Assembly (NCBI GenBank): GCA_963971305.1
Contig: CAXARO010000293.1
Coordinates: forward strand, 62,001 to 126,000
Origin: Arcuatula senhousia
Taxonomy: Eukaryota; Mollusca; Bivalvia; Mytilida; Mytilidae
Length of the DNA: 64,000 bases
Reading direction: 5' to 3'
Shown here: positions 35,604 to 50,600 of the stretch, piece by piece
Layout: every line of letters starts with the position of its first letter
How positions within the stretch are numbered: position 1 is the first letter of the stretch
The notes under the pieces: model-generated
Told to the model about the DNA's origin: nothing
The model's database searches: none
The model's input: the letters and a program-made list of their open reading frames with translations, nothing else
Made by a program: the position numbers and the translations under genes

Positions 35604-38600
35604 TTATTATTATTATTATTTTCTTCCGCCACAAATTTTACTTTTTTGTTTCGCGACATATCATTTCAATACGTAAGGTAGTATACCGGTCATGAAAAAC
35701 CAATTTAAAAATGAGTCCGCTTAGGGAAACTATTTTTATTTACGCAGTTATCTCCCCTAAAAAATTAAAGCATGTGTCGCATCTCCTCTTAAACTACAAT
35801 AAAAACACAAAAATTAAAGCATGCAATGTAATAAGGAACTAATAAAGAGGTGAATAGGACAATTTCATAAATTTCAGACTACTTCCTGGTGAAAAATTAA
35901 GAGGCGAAAAGTGTCGCGACATAATAAATTGCTCAAAATGCAATTTTGAGCTTAACTACATATTATGATCTATTTTTTTCATAAATTTCCATATTTGAGT
36001 CAGGTTTTTTTAGTGCTAAACAGTTGTCTAATGTCTATTCTACCTATTTGACCCAAAAATGACAAAAAAATGCAGAACTATTAGACGCGATTGGATTTTT
36101 AAGAAATTTACACCGGTCTTTGGTACAGAGTAACCGTATGACCTTGACTGACTTTTCAAGGTCAAATCAACTTAATGACACTATTCCAACACATTTAAAC
36201 CATTTAAGGGTCTCAGATATAAAAAATGAAAAAAATGAAAATTTATCCCCCCTTTTTCCCAAAAATGTGAAATTTGACATTTTTGCACTAAAAGTGGTCA
36301 AAACATGTTAAATGTACTACTTTTAATCATATTTAGTCAAAATCAGATGAAAAAATGTTGACCGGTTCTTATTAAGGTCTTTCACGACTACGGTCGTAAA
36401 GACCTTCTAGCAATTCTTCTGATTATTATTATTATTATTATTTTCTTCCGCCACAAATTTTACTTTTTTGTTTCGCGACATATCATTTCAATACGTAAGG
36501 TAGTATACCGGTCATGAAAAACCAATTTAAAAATGAGTCCGCTTAGGGAAACTATTTTTATTTACGCAGTTATCTCCCCTAAAAAATTAAAGCATGTGTC
36601 GCATCTCCTCTTAAACTACAATAAAAACACAAAAATTAAAGCATGCAATGTAATAAGGAACTAATAAAGAGGTGAATAGGACAATTTCATAAATTTCAGA
36701 CTACTTCCTGGTGAAAAATTAAGAGGCGAAAAGTGTCGCGACATAATAAATTGCTCAAAATGCAATTTTGAGCTTAACTACATATTATGATCTATTTTTT
36801 TCATAAATTTCCATATTTGAGTCAGGTTTTTTTAGTGCTAAACAGTTGTCTAATGTCTATTCTACCTATTTGACCCAAAAATGACAAAAAAATGCAGAAC
36901 TATTAGACGCGATTGGATTTTTAAGAAATTTACACCGGTCTTTGGTACAGAGTAACCGTATGACCTTGACTGACTTTTCAAGGTCAAATCAACTTAATGA
37001 CACTATTCCAACACATTTAAACCATTTAAGGGTCTCAGATATAAAAAATGAAAAAAATGAAAATTTATCCCCCCTTTTTCCCAAAAATGTGAAATTTGAC
37101 ATTTTTGCACTAAAAGTGGTCAAAACATGTTAAATGTACTACTTTTAATCATATTTAGTCAAAATCAGATGAAAAAATGTTGACCGGTTCTTATTAAGGT
37201 CTTTCACGACTACGGTCGTAAAGACCTTCTAGCAATTCTTCTGATTATTATTATTATTATTATTTTCTTCCGCCACAAATTTTACTTTTTTGTTTCGCGA
37301 CATATCATTTCAATACGTAAGGTAGTATACCGGTCATGAAAAACCAATTTAAAAATGAGTCCGCTTAGGGAAACTATTTTTATTTACGCAGTTATCTCCC
37401 CTAAAAAATTAAAGCATGTGTCGCATCTCCTCTTAAACTACAATAAAAACACAAAAATTAAAGCATGCAATGTAATAAGGAACTAATAAAGAGGTGAATA
37501 GGACAATTTCATAAATTTCAGACTACTTCCTGGTGAAAAATTAAGAGGCGAAAAGTGTCGCGACATAATAAATTGCTCAAAATGCAATTTTGAGCTTAAC
37601 TACATATTATGATCTATTTTTTTCATAAATTTCCATATTTGAGTCAGGTTTTTTTAGTGCTAAACAGTTGTCTAATGTCTATTCTACCTATTTGACCCAA
37701 AAATGACAAAAAAATGCAGAACTATTAGACGCGATTGGATTTTTAAGAAATTTACACCGGTCTTTGGTACAGAGTAACCGTATGACCTTGACTGACTTTT
37801 CAAGGTCAAATCAACTTAATGACACTATTCCAACACATTTAAACCATTTAAGGGTCTCAGATATAAAAAATGAAAAAAATGAAAATTTATCCCCCCTTTT
37901 TCCCAAAAATGTGAAATTTGACATTTTTGCACTAAAAGTGGTCAAAACATGTTAAATGTACTACTTTTAATCATATTTAGTCAAAATCAGATGAAAAAAT
38001 GTTGACCGGTTCTTATTAAGGTCTTTCACGACTACGGTCGTAAAGACCTTCTAGCAATTCTTCTGATTATTATTATTATTATTATTTTCTTCCGCCACAA
38101 ATTTTACTTTTTTGTTTCGCGACATATCATTTCAATACGTAAGGTAGTATACCGGTCATGAAAAACCAATTTAAAAATGAGTCCGCTTAGGGAAACTATT
38201 TTTATTTACGCAGTTATCTCCCCTAAAAAATTAAAGCATGTGTCGCATCTCCTCTTAAACTACAATAAAAACACAAAAATTAAAGCATGCAATGTAATAA
38301 GGAACTAATAAAGAGGTGAATAGGACAATTTCATAAATTTCAGACTACTTCCTGGTGAAAAATTAAGAGGCGAAAAGTGTCGCGACATAATAAATTGCTC
38401 AAAATGCAATTTTGAGCTTAACTACATATTATGATCTATTTTTTTCATAAATTTCCATATTTGAGTCAGGTTTTTTTAGTGCTAAACAGTTGTCTAATGT
38501 CTATTCTACCTATTTGACCCAAAAATGACAAAAAAATGCAGAACTATTAGACGCGATTGGATTTTTAAGAAATTTACACCGGTCTTTGGTACAGAGTAAC

Positions 38601-41600
38601 CGTATGACCTTGACTGACTTTTCAAGGTCAAATCAACTTAATGACACTATTCCAACACATTTAAACCATTTAAGGGTCTCAGATATAAAAAATGAAAAAA
38701 ATGAAAATTTATCCCCCCTTTTTCCCAAAAATGTGAAATTTGACATTTTTGCACTAAAAGTGGTCAAAACATGTTAAATGTACTACTTTTAATCATATTT
38801 AGTCAAAATCAGATGAAAAAATGTTGACCGGTTCTTATTAAGGTCTTTCACGACTACGGTCGTAAAGACCTTCTAGCAATTCTTCTGATTATTATTATTA
38901 TTATTATTTTCTTCCGCCACAAATTTTACTTTTTTGTTTCGCGACATATCATTTCAATACGTAAGGTAGTATACCGGTCATGAAAAACCAATTTAAAAAT
39001 GAGTCCGCTTAGGGAAACTATTTTTATTTACGCAGTTATCTCCCCTAAAAAATTAAAGCATGTGTCGCATCTCCTCTTAAACTACAATAAAAACACAAAA
39101 ATTAAAGCATGCAATGTAATAAGGAACTAATAAAGAGGTGAATAGGACAATTTCATAAATTTCAGACTACTTCCTGGTGAAAAATTAAGAGGCGAAAAGT
39201 GTCGCGACATAATAAATTGCTCAAAATGCAATTTTGAGCTTAACTACATATTATGATCTATTTTTTTCATAAATTTCCATATTTGAGTCAGGTTTTTTTA
39301 GTGCTAAACAGTTGTCTAATGTCTATTCTACCTATTTGACCCAAAAATGACAAAAAAATGCAGAACTATTAGACGCGATTGGATTTTTAAGAAATTTACA
39401 CCGGTCTTTGGTACAGAGTAACCGTATGACCTTGACTGACTTTTCAAGGTCAAATCAACTTAATGACACTATTCCAACACATTTAAACCATTTAAGGGTC
39501 TCAGATATAAAAAATGAAAAAAATGAAAATTTATCCCCCCTTTTTCCCAAAAATGTGAAATTTGACATTTTTGCACTAAAAGTGGTCAAAACATGTTAAA
39601 TGTACTACTTTTAATCATATTTAGTCAAAATCAGATGAAAAAATGTTGACCGGTTCTTATTAAGGTCTTTCACGACTACGGTCGTAAAGACCTTCTAGCA
39701 ATTCTTCTGATTATTATTATTATTATTATTTTCTTCCGCCACAAATTTTACTTTTTTGTTTCGCGACATATCATTTCAATACGTAAGGTAGTATACCGGT
39801 CATGAAAAACCAATTTAAAAATGAGTCCGCTTAGGGAAACTATTTTTATTTACGCAGTTATCTCCCCTAAAAAATTAAAGCATGTGTCGCATCTCCTCTT
39901 AAACTACAATAAAAACACAAAAATTAAAGCATGCAATGTAATAAGGAACTAATAAAGAGGTGAATAGGACAATTTCATAAATTTCAGACTACTTCCTGGT
40001 GAAAAATTAAGAGGCGAAAAGTGTCGCGACATAATAAATTGCTCAAAATGCAATTTTGAGCTTAACTACATATTATGATCTATTTTTTTCATAAATTTCC
40101 ATATTTGAGTCAGGTTTTTTTAGTGCTAAACAGTTGTCTAATGTCTATTCTACCTATTTGACCCAAAAATGACAAAAAAATGCAGAACTATTAGACGCGA
40201 TTGGATTTTTAAGAAATTTACACCGGTCTTTGGTACAGAGTAACCGTATGACCTTGACTGACTTTTCAAGGTCAAATCAACTTAATGACACTATTCCAAC
40301 ACATTTAAACCATTTAAGGGTCTCAGATATAAAAAATGAAAAAAATGAAAATTTATCCCCCCTTTTTCCCAAAAATGTGAAATTTGACATTTTTGCACTA
40401 AAAGTGGTCAAAACATGTTAAATGTACTACTTTTAATCATATTTAGTCAAAATCAGATGAAAAAATGTTGACCGGTTCTTATTAAGGTCTTTCACGACTA
40501 CGGTCGTAAAGACCTTCTAGCAATTCTTCTGATTATTATTATTATTATTATTTTCTTCCGCCACAAATTTTACTTTTTTGTTTCGCGACATATCATTTCA
40601 ATACGTAAGGTAGTATACCGGTCATGAAAAACCAATTTAAAAATGAGTCCGCTTAGGGAAACTATTTTTATTTACGCAGTTATCTCCCCTAAAAAATTAA
40701 AGCATGTGTCGCATCTCCTCTTAAACTACAATAAAAACACAAAAATTAAAGCATGCAATGTAATAAGGAACTAATAAAGAGGTGAATAGGACAATTTCAT
40801 AAATTTCAGACTACTTCCTGGTGAAAAATTAAGAGGCGAAAAGTGTCGCGACATAATAAATTGCTCAAAATGCAATTTTGAGCTTAACTACATATTATGA
40901 TCTATTTTTTTCATAAATTTCCATATTTGAGTCAGGTTTTTTTAGTGCTAAACAGTTGTCTAATGTCTATTCTACCTATTTGACCCAAAAATGACAAAAA
41001 AATGCAGAACTATTAGACGCGATTGGATTTTTAAGAAATTTACACCGGTCTTTGGTACAGAGTAACCGTATGACCTTGACTGACTTTTCAAGGTCAAATC
41101 AACTTAATGACACTATTCCAACACATTTAAACCATTTAAGGGTCTCAGATATAAAAAATGAAAAAAATGAAAATTTATCCCCCCTTTTTCCCAAAAATGT
41201 GAAATTTGACATTTTTGCACTAAAAGTGGTCAAAACATGTTAAATGTACTACTTTTAATCATATTTAGTCAAAATCAGATGAAAAAATGTTGACCGGTTC
41301 TTATTAAGGTCTTTCACGACTACGGTCGTAAAGACCTTCTAGCAATTCTTCTGATTATTATTATTATTATTATTTTCTTCCGCCACAAATTTTACTTTTT
41401 TGTTTCGCGACATATCATTTCAATACGTAAGGTAGTATACCGGTCATGAAAAACCAATTTAAAAATGAGTCCGCTTAGGGAAACTATTTTTATTTACGCA
41501 GTTATCTCCCCTAAAAAATTAAAGCATGTGTCGCATCTCCTCTTAAACTACAATAAAAACACAAAAATTAAAGCATGCAATGTAATAAGGAACTAATAAA

Positions 41601-44600
41601 GAGGTGAATAGGACAATTTCATAAATTTCAGACTACTTCCTGGTGAAAAATTAAGAGGCGAAAAGTGTCGCGACATAATAAATTGCTCAAAATGCAATTT
41701 TGAGCTTAACTACATATTATGATCTATTTTTTTCATAAATTTCCATATTTGAGTCAGGTTTTTTTAGTGCTAAACAGTTGTCTAATGTCTATTCTACCTA
41801 TTTGACCCAAAAATGACAAAAAAATGCAGAACTATTAGACGCGATTGGATTTTTAAGAAATTTACACCGGTCTTTGGTACAGAGTAACCGTATGACCTTG
41901 ACTGACTTTTCAAGGTCAAATCAACTTAATGACACTATTCCAACACATTTAAACCATTTAAGGGTCTCAGATATAAAAAATGAAAAAAATGAAAATTTAT
42001 CCCCCCTTTTTCCCAAAAATGTGAAATTTGACATTTTTGCACTAAAAGTGGTCAAAACATGTTAAATGTACTACTTTTAATCATATTTAGTCAAAATCAG
42101 ATGAAAAAATGTTGACCGGTTCTTATTAAGGTCTTTCACGACTACGGTCGTAAAGACCTTCTAGCAATTCTTCTGATTATTATTATTATTATTATTTTCT
42201 TCCGCCACAAATTTTACTTTTTTGTTTCGCGACATATCATTTCAATACGTAAGGTAGTATACCGGTCATGAAAAACCAATTTAAAAATGAGTCCGCTTAG
42301 GGAAACTATTTTTATTTACGCAGTTATCTCCCCTAAAAAATTAAAGCATGTGTCGCATCTCCTCTTAAACTACAATAAAAACACAAAAATTAAAGCATGC
42401 AATGTAATAAGGAACTAATAAAGAGGTGAATAGGACAATTTCATAAATTTCAGACTACTTCCTGGTGAAAAATTAAGAGGCGAAAAGTGTCGCGACATAA
42501 TAAATTGCTCAAAATGCAATTTTGAGCTTAACTACATATTATGATCTATTTTTTTCATAAATTTCCATATTTGAGTCAGGTTTTTTTAGTGCTAAACAGT
42601 TGTCTAATGTCTATTCTACCTATTTGACCCAAAAATGACAAAAAAATGCAGAACTATTAGACGCGATTGGATTTTTAAGAAATTTACACCGGTCTTTGGT
42701 ACAGAGTAACCGTATGACCTTGACTGACTTTTCAAGGTCAAATCAACTTAATGACACTATTCCAACACATTTAAACCATTTAAGGGTCTCAGATATAAAA
42801 AATGAAAAAAATGAAAATTTATCCCCCCTTTTTCCCAAAAATGTGAAATTTGACATTTTTGCACTAAAAGTGGTCAAAACATGTTAAATGTACTACTTTT
42901 AATCATATTTAGTCAAAATCAGATGAAAAAATGTTGACCGGTTCTTATTAAGGTCTTTCACGACTACGGTCGTAAAGACCTTCTAGCAATTCTTCTGATT
43001 ATTATTATTATTATTATTTTCTTCCGCCACAAATTTTACTTTTTTGTTTCGCGACATATCATTTCAATACGTAAGGTAGTATACCGGTCATGAAAAACCA
43101 ATTTAAAAATGAGTCCGCTTAGGGAAACTATTTTTATTTACGCAGTTATCTCCCCTAAAAAATTAAAGCATGTGTCGCATCTCCTCTTAAACTACAATAA
43201 AAACACAAAAATTAAAGCATGCAATGTAATAAGGAACTAATAAAGAGGTGAATAGGACAATTTCATAAATTTCAGACTACTTCCTGGTGAAAAATTAAGA
43301 GGCGAAAAGTGTCGCGACATAATAAATTGCTCAAAATGCAATTTTGAGCTTAACTACATATTATGATCTATTTTTTTCATAAATTTCCATATTTGAGTCA
43401 GGTTTTTTTAGTGCTAAACAGTTGTCTAATGTCTATTCTACCTATTTGACCCAAAAATGACAAAAAAATGCAGAACTATTAGACGCGATTGGATTTTTAA
43501 GAAATTTACACCGGTCTTTGGTACAGAGTAACCGTATGACCTTGACTGACTTTTCAAGGTCAAATCAACTTAATGACACTATTCCAACACATTTAAACCA
43601 TTTAAGGGTCTCAGATATAAAAAATGAAAAAAATGAAAATTTATCCCCCCTTTTTCCCAAAAATGTGAAATTTGACATTTTTGCACTAAAAGTGGTCAAA
43701 ACATGTTAAATGTACTACTTTTAATCATATTTAGTCAAAATCAGATGAAAAAATGTTGACCGGTTCTTATTAAGGTCTTTCACGACTACGGTCGTAAAGA
43801 CCTTCTAGCAATTCTTCTGATTATTATTATTATTATTATTTTCTTCCGCCACAAATTTTACTTTTTTGTTTCGCGACATATCATTTCAATACGTAAGGTA
43901 GTATACCGGTCATGAAAAACCAATTTAAAAATGAGTCCGCTTAGGGAAACTATTTTTATTTACGCAGTTATCTCCCCTAAAAAATTAAAGCATGTGTCGC
44001 ATCTCCTCTTAAACTACAATAAAAACACAAAAATTAAAGCATGCAATGTAATAAGGAACTAATAAAGAGGTGAATAGGACAATTTCATAAATTTCAGACT
44101 ACTTCCTGGTGAAAAATTAAGAGGCGAAAAGTGTCGCGACATAATAAATTGCTCAAAATGCAATTTTGAGCTTAACTACATATTATGATCTATTTTTTTC
44201 ATAAATTTCCATATTTGAGTCAGGTTTTTTTAGTGCTAAACAGTTGTCTAATGTCTATTCTACCTATTTGACCCAAAAATGACAAAAAAATGCAGAACTA
44301 TTAGACGCGATTGGATTTTTAAGAAATTTACACCGGTCTTTGGTACAGAGTAACCGTATGACCTTGACTGACTTTTCAAGGTCAAATCAACTTAATGACA
44401 CTATTCCAACACATTTAAACCATTTAAGGGTCTCAGATATAAAAAATGAAAAAAATGAAAATTTATCCCCCCTTTTTCCCAAAAATGTGAAATTTGACAT
44501 TTTTGCACTAAAAGTGGTCAAAACATGTTAAATGTACTACTTTTAATCATATTTAGTCAAAATCAGATGAAAAAATGTTGACCGGTTCTTATTAAGGTCT

Positions 44601-47600
44601 TTCACGACTACGGTCGTAAAGACCTTCTAGCAATTCTTCTGATTATTATTATTATTATTATTTTCTTCCGCCACAAATTTTACTTTTTTGTTTCGCGACA
44701 TATCATTTCAATACGTAAGGTAGTATACCGGTCATGAAAAACCAATTTAAAAATGAGTCCGCTTAGGGAAACTATTTTTATTTACGCAGTTATCTCCCCT
44801 AAAAAATTAAAGCATGTGTCGCATCTCCTCTTAAACTACAATAAAAACACAAAAATTAAAGCATGCAATGTAATAAGGAACTAATAAAGAGGTGAATAGG
44901 ACAATTTCATAAATTTCAGACTACTTCCTGGTGAAAAATTAAGAGGCGAAAAGTGTCGCGACATAATAAATTGCTCAAAATGCAATTTTGAGCTTAACTA
45001 CATATTATGATCTATTTTTTTCATAAATTTCCATATTTGAGTCAGGTTTTTTTAGTGCTAAACAGTTGTCTAATGTCTATTCTACCTATTTGACCCAAAA
45101 ATGACAAAAAAATGCAGAACTATTAGACGCGATTGGATTTTTAAGAAATTTACACCGGTCTTTGGTACAGAGTAACCGTATGACCTTGACTGACTTTTCA
45201 AGGTCAAATCAACTTAATGACACTATTCCAACACATTTAAACCATTTAAGGGTCTCAGATATAAAAAATGAAAAAAATGAAAATTTATCCCCCCTTTTTC
45301 CCAAAAATGTGAAATTTGACATTTTTGCACTAAAAGTGGTCAAAACATGTTAAATGTACTACTTTTAATCATATTTAGTCAAAATCAGATGAAAAAATGT
45401 TGACCGGTTCTTATTAAGGTCTTTCACGACTACGGTCGTAAAGACCTTCTAGCAATTCTTCTGATTATTATTATTATTATTATTTTCTTCCGCCACAAAT
45501 TTTACTTTTTTGTTTCGCGACATATCATTTCAATACGTAAGGTAGTATACCGGTCATGAAAAACCAATTTAAAAATGAGTCCGCTTAGGGAAACTATTTT
45601 TATTTACGCAGTTATCTCCCCTAAAAAATTAAAGCATGTGTCGCATCTCCTCTTAAACTACAATAAAAACACAAAAATTAAAGCATGCAATGTAATAAGG
45701 AACTAATAAAGAGGTGAATAGGACAATTTCATAAATTTCAGACTACTTCCTGGTGAAAAATTAAGAGGCGAAAAGTGTCGCGACATAATAAATTGCTCAA
45801 AATGCAATTTTGAGCTTAACTACATATTATGATCTATTTTTTTCATAAATTTCCATATTTGAGTCAGGTTTTTTTAGTGCTAAACAGTTGTCTAATGTCT
45901 ATTCTACCTATTTGACCCAAAAATGACAAAAAAATGCAGAACTATTAGACGCGATTGGATTTTTAAGAAATTTACACCGGTCTTTGGTACAGAGTAACCG
46001 TATGACCTTGACTGACTTTTCAAGGTCAAATCAACTTAATGACACTATTCCAACACATTTAAACCATTTAAGGGTCTCAGATATAAAAAATGAAAAAAAT
46101 GAAAATTTATCCCCCCTTTTTCCCAAAAATGTGAAATTTGACATTTTTGCACTAAAAGTGGTCAAAACATGTTAAATGTACTACTTTTAATCATATTTAG
46201 TCAAAATCAGATGAAAAAATGTTGACCGGTTCTTATTAAGGTCTTTCACGACTACGGTCGTAAAGACCTTCTAGCAATTCTTCTGATTATTATTATTATT
46301 ATTATTTTCTTCCGCCACAAATTTTACTTTTTTGTTTCGCGACATATCATTTCAATACGTAAGGTAGTATACCGGTCATGAAAAACCAATTTAAAAATGA
46401 GTCCGCTTAGGGAAACTATTTTTATTTACGCAGTTATCTCCCCTAAAAAATTAAAGCATGTGTCGCATCTCCTCTTAAACTACAATAAAAACACAAAAAT
46501 TAAAGCATGCAATGTAATAAGGAACTAATAAAGAGGTGAATAGGACAATTTCATAAATTTCAGACTACTTCCTGGTGAAAAATTAAGAGGCGAAAAGTGT
46601 CGCGACATAATAAATTGCTCAAAATGCAATTTTGAGCTTAACTACATATTATGATCTATTTTTTTCATAAATTTCCATATTTGAGTCAGGTTTTTTTAGT
46701 GCTAAACAGTTGTCTAATGTCTATTCTACCTATTTGACCCAAAAATGACAAAAAAATGCAGAACTATTAGACGCGATTGGATTTTTAAGAAATTTACACC
46801 GGTCTTTGGTACAGAGTAACCGTATGACCTTGACTGACTTTTCAAGGTCAAATCAACTTAATGACACTATTCCAACACATTTAAACCATTTAAGGGTCTC
46901 AGATATAAAAAATGAAAAAAATGAAAATTTATCCCCCCTTTTTCCCAAAAATGTGAAATTTGACATTTTTGCACTAAAAGTGGTCAAAACATGTTAAATG
47001 TACTACTTTTAATCATATTTAGTCAAAATCAGATGAAAAAATGTTGACCGGTTCTTATTAAGGTCTTTCACGACTACGGTCGTAAAGACCTTCTAGCAAT
47101 TCTTCTGATTATTATTATTATTATTATTTTCTTCCGCCACAAATTTTACTTTTTTGTTTCGCGACATATCATTTCAATACGTAAGGTAGTATACCGGTCA
47201 TGAAAAACCAATTTAAAAATGAGTCCGCTTAGGGAAACTATTTTTATTTACGCAGTTATCTCCCCTAAAAAATTAAAGCATGTGTCGCATCTCCTCTTAA
47301 ACTACAATAAAAACACAAAAATTAAAGCATGCAATGTAATAAGGAACTAATAAAGAGGTGAATAGGACAATTTCATAAATTTCAGACTACTTCCTGGTGA
47401 AAAATTAAGAGGCGAAAAGTGTCGCGACATAATAAATTGCTCAAAATGCAATTTTGAGCTTAACTACATATTATGATCTATTTTTTTCATAAATTTCCAT
47501 ATTTGAGTCAGGTTTTTTTAGTGCTAAACAGTTGTCTAATGTCTATTCTACCTATTTGACCCAAAAATGACAAAAAAATGCAGAACTATTAGACGCGATT

Positions 47601-50600
47601 GGATTTTTAAGAAATTTACACCGGTCTTTGGTACAGAGTAACCGTATGACCTTGACTGACTTTTCAAGGTCAAATCAACTTAATGACACTATTCCAACAC
47701 ATTTAAACCATTTAAGGGTCTCAGATATAAAAAATGAAAAAAATGAAAATTTATCCCCCCTTTTTCCCAAAAATGTGAAATTTGACATTTTTGCACTAAA
47801 AGTGGTCAAAACATGTTAAATGTACTACTTTTAATCATATTTAGTCAAAATCAGATGAAAAAATGTTGACCGGTTCTTATTAAGGTCTTTCACGACTACG
47901 GTCGTAAAGACCTTCTAGCAATTCTTCTGATTATTATTATTATTATTATTTTCTTCCGCCACAAATTTTACTTTTTTGTTTCGCGACATATCATTTCAAT
48001 ACGTAAGGTAGTATACCGGTCATGAAAAACCAATTTAAAAATGAGTCCGCTTAGGGAAACTATTTTTATTTACGCAGTTATCTCCCCTAAAAAATTAAAG
48101 CATGTGTCGCATCTCCTCTTAAACTACAATAAAAACACAAAAATTAAAGCATGCAATGTAATAAGGAACTAATAAAGAGGTGAATAGGACAATTTCATAA
48201 ATTTCAGACTACTTCCTGGTGAAAAATTAAGAGGCGAAAAGTGTCGCGACATAATAAATTGCTCAAAATGCAATTTTGAGCTTAACTACATATTATGATC
48301 TATTTTTTTCATAAATTTCCATATTTGAGTCAGGTTTTTTTAGTGCTAAACAGTTGTCTAATGTCTATTCTACCTATTTGACCCAAAAATGACAAAAAAA
48401 TGCAGAACTATTAGACGCGATTGGATTTTTAAGAAATTTACACCGGTCTTTGGTACAGAGTAACCGTATGACCTTGACTGACTTTTCAAGGTCAAATCAA
48501 CTTAATGACACTATTCCAACACATTTAAACCATTTAAGGGTCTCAGATATAAAAAATGAAAAAAATGAAAATTTATCCCCCCTTTTTCCCAAAAATGTGA
48601 AATTTGACATTTTTGCACTAAAAGTGGTCAAAACATGTTAAATGTACTACTTTTAATCATATTTAGTCAAAATCAGATGAAAAAATGTTGACCGGTTCTT
48701 ATTAAGGTCTTTCACGACTACGGTCGTAAAGACCTTCTAGCAATTCTTCTGATTATTATTATTATTATTATTTTCTTCCGCCACAAATTTTACTTTTTTG
48801 TTTCGCGACATATCATTTCAATACGTAAGGTAGTATACCGGTCATGAAAAACCAATTTAAAAATGAGTCCGCTTAGGGAAACTATTTTTATTTACGCAGT
48901 TATCTCCCCTAAAAAATTAAAGCATGTGTCGCATCTCCTCTTAAACTACAATAAAAACACAAAAATTAAAGCATGCAATGTAATAAGGAACTAATAAAGA
49001 GGTGAATAGGACAATTTCATAAATTTCAGACTACTTCCTGGTGAAAAATTAAGAGGCGAAAAGTGTCGCGACATAATAAATTGCTCAAAATGCAATTTTG
49101 AGCTTAACTACATATTATGATCTATTTTTTTCATAAATTTCCATATTTGAGTCAGGTTTTTTTAGTGCTAAACAGTTGTCTAATGTCTATTCTACCTATT
49201 TGACCCAAAAATGACAAAAAAATGCAGAACTATTAGACGCGATTGGATTTTTAAGAAATTTACACCGGTCTTTGGTACAGAGTAACCGTATGACCTTGAC
49301 TGACTTTTCAAGGTCAAATCAACTTAATGACACTATTCCAACACATTTAAACCATTTAAGGGTCTCAGATATAAAAAATGAAAAAAATGAAAATTTATCC
49401 CCCCTTTTTCCCAAAAATGTGAAATTTGACATTTTTGCACTAAAAGTGGTCAAAACATGTTAAATGTACTACTTTTAATCATATTTAGTCAAAATCAGAT
49501 GAAAAAATGTTGACCGGTTCTTATTAAGGTCTTTCACGACTACGGTCGTAAAGACCTTCTAGCAATTCTTCTGATTATTATTATTATTATTATTTTCTTC
49601 CGCCACAAATTTTACTTTTTTGTTTCGCGACATATCATTTCAATACGTAAGGTAGTATACCGGTCATGAAAAACCAATTTAAAAATGAGTCCGCTTAGGG
49701 AAACTATTTTTATTTACGCAGTTATCTCCCCTAAAAAATTAAAGCATGTGTCGCATCTCCTCTTAAACTACAATAAAAACACAAAAATTAAAGCATGCAA
49801 TGTAATAAGGAACTAATAAAGAGGTGAATAGGACAATTTCATAAATTTCAGACTACTTCCTGGTGAAAAATTAAGAGGCGAAAAGTGTCGCGACATAATA
49901 AATTGCTCAAAATGCAATTTTGAGCTTAACTACATATTATGATCTATTTTTTTCATAAATTTCCATATTTGAGTCAGGTTTTTTTAGTGCTAAACAGTTG
50001 TCTAATGTCTATTCTACCTATTTGACCCAAAAATGACAAAAAAATGCAGAACTATTAGACGCGATTGGATTTTTAAGAAATTTACACCGGTCTTTGGTAC
50101 AGAGTAACCGTATGACCTTGACTGACTTTTCAAGGTCAAATCAACTTAATGACACTATTCCAACACATTTAAACCATTTAAGGGTCTCAGATATAAAAAA
50201 TGAAAAAAATGAAAATTTATCCCCCCTTTTTCCCAAAAATGTGAAATTTGACATTTTTGCACTAAAAGTGGTCAAAACATGTTAAATGTACTACTTTTAA
50301 TCATATTTAGTCAAAATCAGATGAAAAAATGTTGACCGGTTCTTATTAAGGTCTTTCACGACTACGGTCGTAAAGACCTTCTAGCAATTCTTCTGATTAT
50401 TATTATTATTATTATTTTCTTCCGCCACAAATTTTACTTTTTTGTTTCGCGACATATCATTTCAATACGTAAGGTAGTATACCGGTCATGAAAAACCAAT
50501 TTAAAAATGAGTCCGCTTAGGGAAACTATTTTTATTTACGCAGTTATCTCCCCTAAAAAATTAAAGCATGTGTCGCATCTCCTCTTAAACTACAATAAAA